A stretch of 64,000 bases of DNA from Bacteroidota bacterium. Its GTDB lineage: Bacteria; Bacteroidota; Bacteroidia; Chitinophagales; Saprospiraceae. Position 1 is the first letter of the stretch, and every line of letters starts with the position of its first letter. A program made the translations under genes and the position numbers. Positions 7,116 to 16,800 of this stretch are shown here, piece after piece. A model generated the notes under the pieces. It saw only the letters and a list, made by a program, of their open reading frames with translations, made no database searches and had not been told where the DNA came from. Location: contig CAUJEY010000162.1 of assembly GCA_963169325.1 (NCBI GenBank), positions 1 through 64,000 of the forward strand, in the 5' to 3' direction.

Positions 7116-8414
7116 TCAACCTCCAACTGGCCGAATTTTCAGAATCTGTTCAATACTGATTTCCAAATTCCGCTGAATGTTGCGGAATACGACTTCAAGC
7201 GGTTCGTCAAAGAACTTGTAGAGTATGATATGACTTCCTGTGATACTATCGTGCCTTAAAAGACCTTGCTTGGGAAGCGCACTTTCCCTGGCAAAAATCC
7301 GTATATTTTTAGCATAACCATATGCCATGCCTAGTTCGATCAAAGCGTTACTAACGGCTTTCGTTAGATAGATCAGGCAAAACAACGAGGTTTGACGGAT
7401 TTCGCCCAACACATTCTGATATTCCAAGCGGTTATAATGCTCCATCCGGAACCCGTAAAAGCGGATATCGATTTTATCAGAATAACGATTTTCCAGATTG
7501 GAGATTAGCCTTTTCGTTTTACTGTAGATTTCCTTGTAGTGTTTTTCGTCTTCAACGGAATAGGTGGGTGCAGAAATGAAGAGGATCGGTTTTCTGACTT
7601 CAATGAATCGGGTACTTGATGGCGCTGGAGGGCCATGCCTGGCATCTGCTAACTTGTCAAGCAGAAATACTTTATCCGGTACTCGCAGGTAATTCAAACT
7701 TTTGGAAGTCAAGTATTGTCGGATATAAAGATGGACTTCTTCCATCTTAGCAGCATCGTAATAGGAAAATGTTGCTGGATACAGTTTTTCATGATTTTCT
7801 CGCAGTTCAAAAACGACAGTACCCGAAGATATATAGAACCGGCCATTAGATAAAAATGCCCCAAGGAGCACTTCAGATGGGACCACGCCGGGATTGATAT
7901 TGGCTTTAATATGCAGGTGGGCGCCACGTTCTTCTTCCGTAAGATCAAAAATAAGCAAGTTTGAACGGGTCACTCGGAACTCTCCAATATAACCTGGACT
8001 TACGCCGTCGTGGATATTCTGAAGAGTGATTTCTCCTTTTGAAGAGATATTTATAACTACCCTACCAAACTCTGCCTTCGTCTCATGTGGCGGTTCTGGA
8101 TAGTAAAAATAGACATACCACTGGGTGTTTAAGAACCGCTCCTCAATGTCATTATATCTCCTCGCCGGCTTGTTAATCCGGAAGACAAGGTAATCTTCAA
8201 CCGCTTTTTCCAGTCGGCTAATTTTCGTCTCCGTTTGGTCCACCGGCCATTGGGGAAGAGCTTCGATCCACTTGGTGATTGATGAATTTCCAAGGCCTTT
8301 GTGCTGGTTAATACGACACCAAGTGATGAATTCCCCGAATCCTCCGTTTAGCGAAATGATCCCTCGAGTTTGTTTTATCCTTTTTTTAAATGCTTCTTCT
8401 TCTTGCGCGGTCAT
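7116..8414 (-). CDS. Candidate effector with TIR/deoxyribosyltransferase-like C-terminus
   Basis: The 432-residue protein has three parts. An N-terminal helical region (about 1-90) is followed by a beta-rich region (about 95-215: WYVYFYYPEPPHE, GYIGEFRVTRSNLLIFDL, ISSGTVVFELREN), like sensor domains found beside effectors. The third part (about 275-425) is a Rossmann-like domain starting KPILFISAPTYS. In it SNALIELGMAYGYAKN carries the glutamate typical of TIR and nucleoside deoxyribosyltransferase folds. I infer a nucleotide or NAD-processing effector triggered through the middle domain. A 16-bp palindrome five bases upstream suggests autoregulation. Family assignment is by motif only. Confidence 0.5.
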   Translation of the reverse strand: MTAQEEEAFKKRIKQTRGIISLNGGFGEFITWCRINQHKGLGNSSITKWIEALPQWPVDQTETKISRLEKAVEDYLVFRINKPARRYNDIEERFLNTQWYVYFYYPEPPHETKAEFGRVVINISSKGEITLQNIHDGVSPGYIGEFRVTRSNLLIFDLTEEERGAHLHIKANINPGVVPSEVLLGAFLSNGRFYISSGTVVFELRENHEKLYPATFSYYDAAKMEEVHLYIRQYLTSKSLNYLRVPDKVFLLDKLADARHGPPAPSSTRFIEVRKPILFISAPTYSVEDEKHYKEIYSKTKRLISNLENRYSDKIDIRFYGFRMEHYNRLEYQNVLGEIRQTSLFCLIYLTKAVSNALIELGMAYGYAKNIRIFARESALPKQGLLRHDSITGSHIILYKFFDEPLEVVFRNIQRNLEISIEQILKIRPVGG

Positions 8415-8419
8415 AATAT

Positions 8420-8435
8420 GAATTCACGTGAATTC
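8420..8435. promoter_or_regulatory. 16-bp perfect palindrome operator
   Basis: GAATTCACGTGAATTC is a perfect dyad, five bases upstream of the minus-strand start at 8414, where a bound protein would block transcription or translation start. Its half-site GTGAATTC recurs at 8556 and 8576, about 130 bases away. Confidence 0.5.
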
Positions 8436-8555
8436 AGATGATATAGGCGGTAAAGTTAATGCTAACTAGGAAAATTTAAAATTTACGATATAATTAAATT
8501 AGGAATTTGTCTTTGGTCAGGAACCGACGACCGGACGCTGCGGAGATTTAATAAG

Positions 8556-8585
8556 GTGAATTCAAGTGAATAAAAGTGAATTCTT
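8556..8585 (+). promoter_or_regulatory. Three 10-bp phased GTGAAT repeats
   Basis: GTGAATTCAA, GTGAATAAAA and GTGAATTCTT follow each other with an exact 10-bp period, so the motif faces the same side of the helix. Two copies contain the same half-site as the palindrome at 8420-8435. The rest of the 8436-8790 gap between the divergent genes shows no gene; it is AT-rich. A direct-repeat operator for a regulator of one or both divergent genes is the simplest reading. Confidence 0.45.
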
Positions 8586-8790
8586 TTTGACCGAAAAAAA
8601 ATAAACCTAATTGCTTGGATGGCATTTAGCGGGTTATAAACTTTATTGACCGAAAAGTCATGTTTAATCCTTGTTACCACTTCGTAAATATGAATGCTTC
8701 TTGTCCTAGGGAGTTAAATCCTCCCAAATAACAAGTCGTTCACCAAGTCAAAATTTGCCAGAAATAATTTGCTCACCAACCGATTATGCA

Positions 8791-10938
8791 ATGAAACAGA
8801 TCAATTTCGACCTGCGCTATGCCACAGGTTTCCGCATTCAACAACCCCAAATCAATAGGAAAGCCAACATAATATTGAGTAATTTGATGCTAATCCTGTT
8901 CATGATTCTTGTCAGGACAGACAATTTGCTGACGCAGCAGCAAATTATAAATGTGGAACCAGAAGCTCAAATAAAATTCCTTACTTATGGCGATTACAAT
9001 ATTATCCATTATACCGAGGTAATCAAGGTTTCTCCAGATTATTTGGAAATGACGAACCAACTAAACAGGTTGGATGAAAAAATTTCGGAAAAACGAAACT
9101 GGTGTGAAGAGTTAAAAAAGGACAGCGCCAATGAAAAGTACCAGAATTATTGTCGTAAAGAATTGAATATTCTGCATGATGAATATGATGCGCTTGCTTC
9201 CAAAATAAGGAAATCCCGGGAAGATTTTGCGGCGATATATGCCTATTTGCTGAGAGCCCCAGCGGCTTCTCCAAAGTTTGAAAGAGCCAGAGCACTGATT
9301 TCTCAGGGAAAAATTCGCGAAACGAACGAACTAATCAACTTACAGGAGGTGATCGAAGATGGGGAATATTTATTGCGGGAAAAAAAACTGGGGCTGAAGA
9401 ACCAATCGAATATAGATACCTCGCTGTTCGTAAAAGCAAGCGAATTACTGATTAAAGCCCGAACGGCATCAGCCTTACACCAATACAACCAAGCTCTGAC
9501 TGCATATCGTAAATCGGTCGAGTTTTTTGAGTTTAAGGATAATTTATGGGGCTATGCCGAATTCTTGGCTGTTCATGGCGATTTTGGAGAAGCGGTGGCA
9601 ATCTACCAGAAAACAATCCGCTTAGCCAACCGAAGTGGAGACTTCTATTTTGAAGCCGCGCTGATGAACCGCCTTGGAATGGAGTATTATGAAAAGAAGA
9701 ATTATGAGAATGCCGAAGTGACTCTATTAGAAGCTCTGAATAAGTATCATTCCCTCAGTCTCCAGAAGCGGGCTGCCTGTTACGATCTACTTGCAATGAT
9801 AAAAAATAACCTCGGAAATATCTACCGAGATCGCCAGGATTTCGACTCGGCAGAAAAAGCCTATAATAACGCGTTGCTGATTTGGAATAATTTGTCCATG
9901 AAGGAGCAGGATGGCTATAAGGTTTTCATTGCTGCTGTAAAAGTAAACTTGGGTTTGTGTTATTTGGCACAGTCAGATACACTTAATGCAAAAGCTGCCT
10001 TCGTCATAGCACTGAACCTCTACAAGGAACTGGCAAAAGACAGCACCGATGACCATCTCCACAAATTAGCGATCGTCAATACCGATCTAGCCAATCTTTA
10101 TCTATTTCAGGGGAATAAAGCCTTGGCAGGAAAAACATATTTAGAAGCCGTCGCGTTATTAACGAGGCTGGCCCAAAACAATCCCCAGAAATTCGAACCA
10201 GATATGGCTGCGCTGCTGAATAACTTGGGCATCTTATATTCCCTACATAATCGGAAAGAGGCTGAAACTAACTTTTTGCAATCTCTTGAAATACGGAGAA
10301 GACTAGTACGCGATAATCCCCGGGCCTATAAGCAGGCGGTAGCCCAAACCCTGTTTAACCTCGCTAATTTTTACCGAGACAAGGCAGACGAAAGAGGACG
10401 AGAGGCAGAAAAAGCGTATTTGGAATGCATTCAAATCTACCGGGAGTATATCTTTAACGGAGAGTTTCATTATAATGTCAAGCTAGCTAATGCACTTACA
10501 AATCTAGGAGCTCTATACGAAGAAATGAGTTATTACGATAAAATGGAGGATCTCTTTTTGGAAGCCGTCGAGTTAAAAAGAAACGATTATGACCGCAACT
10601 CACGTTCCAAAATATTCACCAAAGAGTATGTAACTGCCCTGTCGAATCTGGTTTGGGCACAACTGATGGTTTGCCATTTTGATGAAGCAGAAACCACCGC
10701 CCGCCAATGTATAGAACTTCCTATGTCCGACTACGATAATACATTGAGTCTTATGTATATCCTGTTTCTGCAAGGCAAAACGGCAGAAGCCAGCATTCTT
10801 TTTAACTGTCTCAAGAACAAACCGTTTCCCGACGATACCAAGATTTCAGAAATCATACTATCCGATTTCCAGTATTTCAGGGAAAGAGGCTTGAATTATA
10901 TGACGGCAGATACCATTGAGACTTTATTTAGCCGCTAA
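8791..10938 (+). CDS. Membrane-anchored TPR protein
   Basis: The 715 residues are counted from ATG 8791; a TTG at 8755 would add twelve. A hydrophobic segment near the N-terminus (NIILSNLMLILFMILV) is followed by a coiled-coil-like region (about 85-160) and a long array of tetratricopeptide repeats (about 210-700). Typical units read LNNLGILYSLHNRKEAETNF and VNLGLCYLAQSDTLNAKAAF. Such proteins act as protein-interaction scaffolds, here probably outside or at the inner membrane. It is divergent from the candidate effector and precedes another membrane-anchored protein, so it may be part of the same cassette. Confidence 0.7.
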   Translation: MKQINFDLRYATGFRIQQPQINRKANIILSNLMLILFMILVRTDNLLTQQQIINVEPEAQIKFLTYGDYNIIHYTEVIKVSPDYLEMTNQLNRLDEKISEKRNWCEELKKDSANEKYQNYCRKELNILHDEYDALASKIRKSREDFAAIYAYLLRAPAASPKFERARALISQGKIRETNELINLQEVIEDGEYLLREKKLGLKNQSNIDTSLFVKASELLIKARTASALHQYNQALTAYRKSVEFFEFKDNLWGYAEFLAVHGDFGEAVAIYQKTIRLANRSGDFYFEAALMNRLGMEYYEKKNYENAEVTLLEALNKYHSLSLQKRAACYDLLAMIKNNLGNIYRDRQDFDSAEKAYNNALLIWNNLSMKEQDGYKVFIAAVKVNLGLCYLAQSDTLNAKAAFVIALNLYKELAKDSTDDHLHKLAIVNTDLANLYLFQGNKALAGKTYLEAVALLTRLAQNNPQKFEPDMAALLNNLGILYSLHNRKEAETNFLQSLEIRRRLVRDNPRAYKQAVAQTLFNLANFYRDKADERGREAEKAYLECIQIYREYIFNGEFHYNVKLANALTNLGALYEEMSYYDKMEDLFLEAVELKRNDYDRNSRSKIFTKEYVTALSNLVWAQLMVCHFDEAETTARQCIELPMSDYDNTLSLMYILFLQGKTAEASILFNCLKNKPFPDDTKISEIILSDFQYFRERGLNYMTADTIETLFSR

Positions 10939-11010
10939 CCAATATTCGCGGCTTCGCGATGTCCGCCCTTTTGATTTACCATTGAGACTTTTTTACCCAC
11001 TAATCAATAG
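10911..11010 (+). repeat. Short direct repeat around TPR gene stop
   Basis: TACCATTGAGACTTTATTTA at 10911 and a copy starting TACCATTGAGACTTTTTTAC at 10977 continue with similar CTAAYCAATA bases. The first copy encodes the last residues and stop of the TPR protein; the second lies just after it. It looks like a small tandem duplication of the gene's 3' end. Confidence 0.45.
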
Positions 11011-11060
11011 TCTCAGGCCAACAGAATTTAGTTTTCACTGTTACCGTTAAATACATTCCA

Positions 11061-11942
11061 ATGAAAAAAGAAACCAAGCTTCAAACAATGAAGAACTGGT
11101 TTGAGAATCGCCGCTGGTTTGCGATTTTCGCCATCGTGCTGATTGGTTATCTTGCTATTTCAGAAGCGATCAAAACGACTGACGAAGTCGCAGGAATTTT
11201 GATCCCTACCTCCTCTCCTATCGATTCCCTGACTATATCAGGTATGGTATTCGACCTGGATAATTCACCATTGGAGAACGTTAAGATAGAGGTCATCAAC
11301 TATATGGGCGCATTTGAGTATACGGATTCATATGGCATGTACAGTGTCTCGCTGCTCCGGCCAACCAACTTTGATCTTGTCAAAATTCGCTATTCCCGAA
11401 CGGGCTACAAAACGATTGTCCGAGGATTGTCTCTTCAACTTCTCCCAGACAGATATTATCTTGGCCAAATCGTCTTGGAAAAGTTGATGCAACCTGGCGA
11501 AAAAAGGCAGGTTAAAACTACGAAAGCGCCGACCCTCAAGGTCTCACTTCCTGAACCCGGCACGAAAATCGTTAATAGCGGTACGATCTTAAATCTAACT
11601 AGCGGAAACAATAATTTTATCGTGCAAGAGCAGTTCATCCCAATGACAGATAATTCACTACCAAACGACCTAGGAATCAATACTTCATCCGAAAATCAGG
11701 TAATGCAGACTCAATTTAACCGGTTGAAGGAATTAAAAGCCGAAGGCGAATCATTGAGAAGGAAATATCCGTTCCCCAATGAAAGTATTCGAATCTGGCA
11801 ACAGCGGTGTAAGGAGCCGCTCCGTGTTTTTTTTCCGAATATTGATCAGAAATATCAAGAACTGGAGTCAACATATGGGACGCAGGATTTGTATTCCCAG
11901 AGCGAGGCAATTTTGTATTTCTTACAGCAAGCCATTGATTAA
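11061..11942 (+). CDS. Membrane-anchored CarboxypepD_reg-like protein
   Basis: The 293-residue protein has a basic N-terminus, a membrane helix (WFAIFAIVLIGYLAISEAI, about 18-37), then a carboxypeptidase-regulatory-like beta-sandwich (about 56-135): SISGMVFD-type start (LTISGMVFDLDNSPLENVKI), YTDSYGMYSVSLL and GYKTIVRGL. A linker and a C-terminal helical region (LKELKAEGESLRRKYPFPNE) follow. The domain is common in Bacteroidota outer-surface proteins. It follows the TPR gene by 122 bases and may be cotranscribed. Its 3' end converges with the broken RloB-like gene. Confidence 0.65.
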   Translation: MKKETKLQTMKNWFENRRWFAIFAIVLIGYLAISEAIKTTDEVAGILIPTSSPIDSLTISGMVFDLDNSPLENVKIEVINYMGAFEYTDSYGMYSVSLLRPTNFDLVKIRYSRTGYKTIVRGLSLQLLPDRYYLGQIVLEKLMQPGEKRQVKTTKAPTLKVSLPEPGTKIVNSGTILNLTSGNNNFIVQEQFIPMTDNSLPNDLGINTSSENQVMQTQFNRLKELKAEGESLRRKYPFPNESIRIWQQRCKEPLRVFFPNIDQKYQELESTYGTQDLYSQSEAILYFLQQAID

Positions 11943-12297
11943 TCCTAAAACATTGGGCAGCCTGAAACACCATATACTTTCTATCGAAAGCGTTGTCCAG
12001 GTTCTGGAACACTTTCGTTGAATGTTTGGAATTGAATGCGAGCATAGTGCTGCGCCCCTTCTTGTCGTAGGCATTACCCTCTTCCCGCGCTTTCCGGGCC
12101 CGGGCGATGGCCTCTTGTACGACTTGATCCGGAGAAGGGCCCTTGGCGACCACAACTTGGGGATGTACGGCCAATAACTGCTGTTTGTAATCCGGGTCCT
12201 CCTTGATGGCCTGGAAATAGTTTTTTTCCGTCTGGCCCTCACACAGGATCAAAACACGCCGCCGGATGGTTTTATGCCCACGTTTAGTTCGCTACAT
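11943..12297 (-). pseudogene. rloB: Broken RloB-like TOPRIM protein gene
   Basis: Downstream of the AAA ATPase, the minus strand encodes RTKRGHKTIRRR, then LILCEGQTEKNYF, the hallmark start of RloB/TOPRIM proteins, continuing to about residue 65 (EEGNAYDKKG). The first ATG (12295-12297) is followed directly by a TAG stop, so normal initiation fails; only a TTG at 12252 remains. After YDKK the sequence no longer matches the family (the acidic residues of a VFDRD-type motif are absent). The frame then runs antisense into the neighbouring gene. I read this as a remnant with a codon-2 nonsense change and a lost 3' half. Confidence 0.6.
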
Positions 12298-13540
12298 GGC
12301 TCGCGTAGTTCAGTTCAAAATCCAGGCTCTGAATTCCGGGAATCCCGCCCAGGCGCCCGGATAAGTACCACTTCTCGTAGGGCGCGCCTTTGAGGATACC
12401 CGTGACATCAGACAGTGAATACAACTCCGAAGCGCCCGTTTTATCTTTTTCGACGATCCATATCTGATCCCGCCGGAATTCATTGCTGCTGAGCAGATTC
12501 GTATCGTGAGTGGCCAGTACCAATTGGGCGCCCCGGCTGTTGATTTTTGGATCGTGAAACAACTGGATCAGGTAACTACAGATCAGCGGATGCAGGCTCC
12601 GTTCAAATTCATCAATCACCATAACCCCACCTTGCATGAGGGCTTGCAACAACAAACCGCCCAGGACAAACAGTTTTTGCGTTCCCTTCGATTCCCATTC
12701 CAGAGAGAAAGTGGCGGTTCCCCGTTCCTTGCCGGCATTGTCAAAGTGGGTATGCTCGGTCAGTATGTCGTATTTTGAATTTGGACCGGGGTTTTCCAGT
12801 TCTTCTACCCGAAAATCCAGAATGCCGGTATCGAAGCTCTTGAGCAGAGCGGTAAAATTGCGCAGAAACAGATCGTTCTTTTTCGCCTTCAATATTCGCT
12901 CCGCAATGAGGTTAAGATAAAAAGCCTCGCTTTTCGCGTCGTCGAAAGGAATTACCAGGAGCGATTCGCTGAAAAACCGGTACACATCAATCAGTTGTGC
13001 GATGTTGTTGCCGGCGCCTTTCGACAAAAATAACTGGTTGGCATTGGTCAGTTCAGCCACCACCGAGCGTTGCCCCTTGAGGTAATCTCCAAATTCATAC
13101 GTTTGGCTTGTGCGGACAAACAGTTTAGCCTCTCTGCCCTGGGGGTAGAAATAAAGGCTTTCTTTCAACACCGCTACGGCAGATATGCTCACCGAATAGG
13201 TGTAGCGAATGCCGTCCAGCAGAAAATCGAGAGAGAAAATGGTGGGTGCGTTTTGGGTACGGTCGTTAAATTGGAACGGAGCGTACTGTGCAAACCGCTC
13301 CCGTGGCCCCCGGTCCGCCGGCAACAACACCAGGCTGCGTAGGGCCTCCAGCGCCTTGATGAAGTTGCTCTTGCCCGAAGCATTAGCCCCGTATATCACT
13401 GCTGCCCGAAGCATTGTGTACTTGTCTCCCACTGAAACCAGGTGGTTCGCCGCTTCACTTTTTCCTTCATCTGGGACTAAGGAGAAGGTTTGTCGTTCGC
13501 GGAAAGATTTGTAGTTTTCGATGCTAAACTCGAGTATCAT
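12284..13540 (-). CDS. RloA-like AAA/ABC-type ATPase
   Basis: The 418 residues match AAA_15/AAA_21 ATPases of the OLD/RloA/abortive-infection group. The N-terminus is MILEFSIENYKSFRERQTFS and the Walker A motif is YGANASGKSN (about 49-58). Near the C-terminus are the Walker B VMVIDEFERSLHP and the switch region LVLATHDTNLLSS. Such ATPases pair with RloB-type or TOPRIM effectors; here that partner overlaps the stop but is broken, so the system may be inactive or the ATPase may have a new partner. A promoter-like site lies about 30 bases upstream. Confidence 0.82.
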   Translation of the reverse strand: MILEFSIENYKSFRERQTFSLVPDEGKSEAANHLVSVGDKYTMLRAAVIYGANASGKSNFIKALEALRSLVLLPADRGPRERFAQYAPFQFNDRTQNAPTIFSLDFLLDGIRYTYSVSISAVAVLKESLYFYPQGREAKLFVRTSQTYEFGDYLKGQRSVVAELTNANQLFLSKGAGNNIAQLIDVYRFFSESLLVIPFDDAKSEAFYLNLIAERILKAKKNDLFLRNFTALLKSFDTGILDFRVEELENPGPNSKYDILTEHTHFDNAGKERGTATFSLEWESKGTQKLFVLGGLLLQALMQGGVMVIDEFERSLHPLICSYLIQLFHDPKINSRGAQLVLATHDTNLLSSNEFRRDQIWIVEKDKTGASELYSLSDVTGILKGAPYEKWYLSGRLGGIPGIQSLDFELNYASHVAN

Positions 13541-13573
13541 GCCGTTTTATGATTCGTATTTGGAAATAAAATT

Positions 13574-13604
13574 CAAAAATACAGGCTAAAACGATATTTT
13601 ACAA
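13574..13604 (-). promoter_or_regulatory. Promoter for RloA-like gene
   Basis: On the minus strand TTG (13604-13602) and TATTTTTG (13581-13574) are 20 bases apart, matching the Bacteroidota consensus. The gene starts at 13540, giving a leader of roughly 25-30 bases. Confidence 0.55.
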
Positions 13605-13659
13605 GTTTAGGTATCTTTTTCTTCATGTTTCAGACCCAACCATCACATCTCCCGGCTGG

Positions 13660-13822
13660 GTTATCTCGCCAAAGTAGTCAGAATGTTTTCGCTCGGCTGC
13701 TCGGTTCGACTGCATTGGAAGGACCACCTGGAATTTATCGAACTGCTGCGCACGGATCCGCGCTATGTGGCGAATCTGGGGTTTCGGTTTTCAGCGACGT
13801 ATTTGGATGGGGGAAGGTGTGA
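13660..13822 (+). repeat. Repeat copy B with small conserved frame
   Basis: This is the second copy of the repeat at 6887-7051. It encodes LAKVVRMFSLGCSVRLHWKD, LRTDPRYVAN and LGFRFSATYLDGGR in the conserved frame, ending in TAG. Upstream the two copies diverge, and this copy has no obvious ATG before the conserved part other than the internal MFSLGCSV. The rest of the 13541-13871 gap holds only the minus-strand promoter. Confidence 0.55.
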
Positions 13823-13871
13823 GTAGTATAATTTTGTTCAAGACAACAGTAACCTTGCATAGAGTCCATTT

Positions 13872-16800
13872 TTATCCTATCATTTCAGGCGGCCCTAATT
13901 TTATTCTTCTGGCTACCAGAATAAAAAGTACAGTAGTCACAGCACCGATGCCAAAGTAAAGCCAGAAATAGTAAGCGTTATGGGAGTTTGAGAAAATTTC
14001 CCATTTGTAAAAAGTGTTATAAATCAACTTGACCAGATAATTGCCAACGGGTATCATAATTAGCCAAAACGCTATCCCAATGGATTTGAATCGTTTTGGC
14101 GCAATGGAATAGGTAAACTCCAACCCGGAAATAGCAATCAGGACTTCCCCTATTGTTAAAATGAAATAGGCCAAAATTTGCCACCATACGGACGGGCGGT
14201 CGCCCATATCAATTTGGTGCTGAATCGTGGCGATAATCGCAAAAGAAAGCGTCGTGAAAGCAAATCCGGCACCGATTTTTCGCAAGGGCGTTATTGAAGC
14301 CACCCGTTTGTTGAAATACGGATAAATGATACTAGTGAACACCGGTATCAGGATCAAAACCATAATAGTATTTGAAGTCTGAACCTGCTCCATAGATAAT
14401 GAAATGTCTCCAAAAAGTGTTAAATCCAGGTGTTGTGCTTGCAATATCCAATCGCTACTGCTTTGATTCCATAATAACCAAAAAATTGGTATGAAGGTAA
14501 GAACGGCAAAGGCTTGCCTGAATACAGGGATCGCTTGGGCTGTTTCGCGACGAATAGTGCCCCAAAGGCTTTTGAAATCAACTAGGGTAATCCAATCTGA
14601 TCCAATCCGTCGATCCAGGAGAGAAGTTTGTTCCTTACGAATTTTCTTTTTTCCCAACCAAAATACAAGCGTTCCTGTTACCATCGTAAATGCTGGCAGG
14701 GCGAACGCTACGGTAATACCATAAATTGTATATAGAAAAGGCGTCAGAAACATTGACAATAATGCGCCCAGATTTACCAAGAAATAAAACGATGAATAAG
14801 CCTTAGCCATAGAAGGATAATTCCGGTTGGTGTACTGATCGCCGATTAGTGCGCTGATCGTTGCCTTTATAGACGAGCTTCCGATTGCAATTAATTCCAA
14901 ACTGATCGTTACCCACCAAAGACTTTCAAATCCTGCTGCCCAGACAAGCATAAGACTGCCAAAACAATAAACGAGGGATAACCACAGCGTAACGCGATAT
15001 TTACCAAAGAACCAATCAGCGACCATGCCGCCGATCAGGGGCATAATATAGTTATATGTAGTAAAAAAGAGCACATGCTCAAAGGCCATTCTATTCGCTT
15101 CGGAGAAGTTATCTCCTGACTCATTAAGGAAAAAGGTACTCGCGAGAAAAGTGACGAGAACTGCCCGCATTCCATAGTAACTGAAGCGCTCGGCAAATTC
15201 AAACCCCAGCAAATAAGGCAAACCCGGCGGCATGTCACGGGGAAATAACTTCGGGATATCCAAGTTACGGATGATATCATAGCCCAGCCAGGCGATCAGT
15301 CCCAGGAAGCCCAGGCCATAGACCCAACTCACCAGATTGCCCGCATGTATAATTTCTTTCCAGACCAGGACGCTCATCAGCAGTCCGGCAGCCAGTGCGA
15401 TCAACAGATGCTGCACAATTTTAGGCAGAACTTCATTTTTTAGGATTTCCGGCAGCACTATTTTCTTTAAACCCGGCAGCTTCCACTGCATCGGCGCAGC
15501 GCCTGGTATGCGCGGGGCTTTGAAGGCTAGGGCGTCGTTCATAAACCCGGTAAAAATATAGTCTTTGAATATGCTCTTGTCCGGCGTGGCCCGGGCTATT
15601 CTGTTGAAAATATGTTGCTTGATATTCCCGGCCGGTGCGGTTTGATTGACGGCAATATCGAGGGTTAAGGCCCCGCCGGCCTCTTTTTCATGGATTACCG
15701 AAAAAAACCAGTTGTAAACGAGTTGCCTGGCTTGTCCTGCATCGCCGGGGTACATTTCATGGAGCAATACTTTTCTGAGCCAATCGGGCATATAGGCGTA
15801 CCTGAACCAAGGCAACTGCATTAGCCGGGACAGCAAGGCTGGGGTAAAAACGGGAGATACCTGGTCGTCCCGCAGCATGTTTTTGCCCAGATAAAGCGTC
15901 AGTTCAAGGTGTATTTCCGGGTATATAGCACAAGCACAAAGCCAGGCAAATCCATAGGTGCCGAGGTACTGTTCTTTCAACACCCCAAGCATTTGCTGTA
16001 TTGACGAATCGGCCGGTTTATTCCGGTCGATCCACCGCATGGGCTGGTCATACAATAGGCTGGGCAGGAAATGGGCAGTTTGTGCCGGCCGTTTTGCCGG
16101 CTGCGGTGAAATATCGGTTGCTGCGAAGGTGGCTAGGCCCTTGGCAGACATGGGATAGATTTGAAAGCCGTTTCTCTGAAATACCGCGTATTTGTGCTGG
16201 CCAGGTTGAGGGTTTTCCGGGCTAAACAATATTTTATGGTGCCAATCCTGTAAAAAGTCGCTTGCCCATTTTTCCATTTGCCCGCTCAGCGGATGAAGGA
16301 GGCCGTTGCCGGTTGAAAAGAGGAGCAAGACGTGGTTGGGGTAGCGTTTGGTCAGTTGGGAAAACTCTGCCGATCCGGAGGCGCTGTTTTTATAACAGTT
16401 TCGGATATCGCGGTTAAAGTAAAAAACCTCGTGCCGAACGGCCTGTGCATCACACAATTGGAGGAAATCGTTTAAAGATTCCGCCTGCACATCCCGACCG
16501 GAAGCCTTATCAATCAGGAGTAGGTATTCGGGGATAACGAGGTCGGGAACATATTGCAATGTGGTTAATCCGGCGTTGGCAGCAGTTGCCTTGACTGCAG
16601 ACAGAAAATCAACGACCGGTTGGTCCAGTTCTATCCTGCGGTTAAACCTTGAAATCCATTTTCGCGCCCGCAATATTTCCTCCCGGTCTCCCACCAGCGG
16701 TTTGGGTAATTTGAGCAGGGAAAATCCTTCATCCAGGTTGGGGAATCTCCTTTTTAAGATCATATAGGCGGAATAAAAGCCTATGGACCGTATTGTCACC

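Noticed and set aside
11716-11942. Extension of the RloB-like frame to 11716
   Set aside because: The codons after about 12040 do not match the family and lie antisense to the CarboxypepD-like gene, so I read it as chance open frame.
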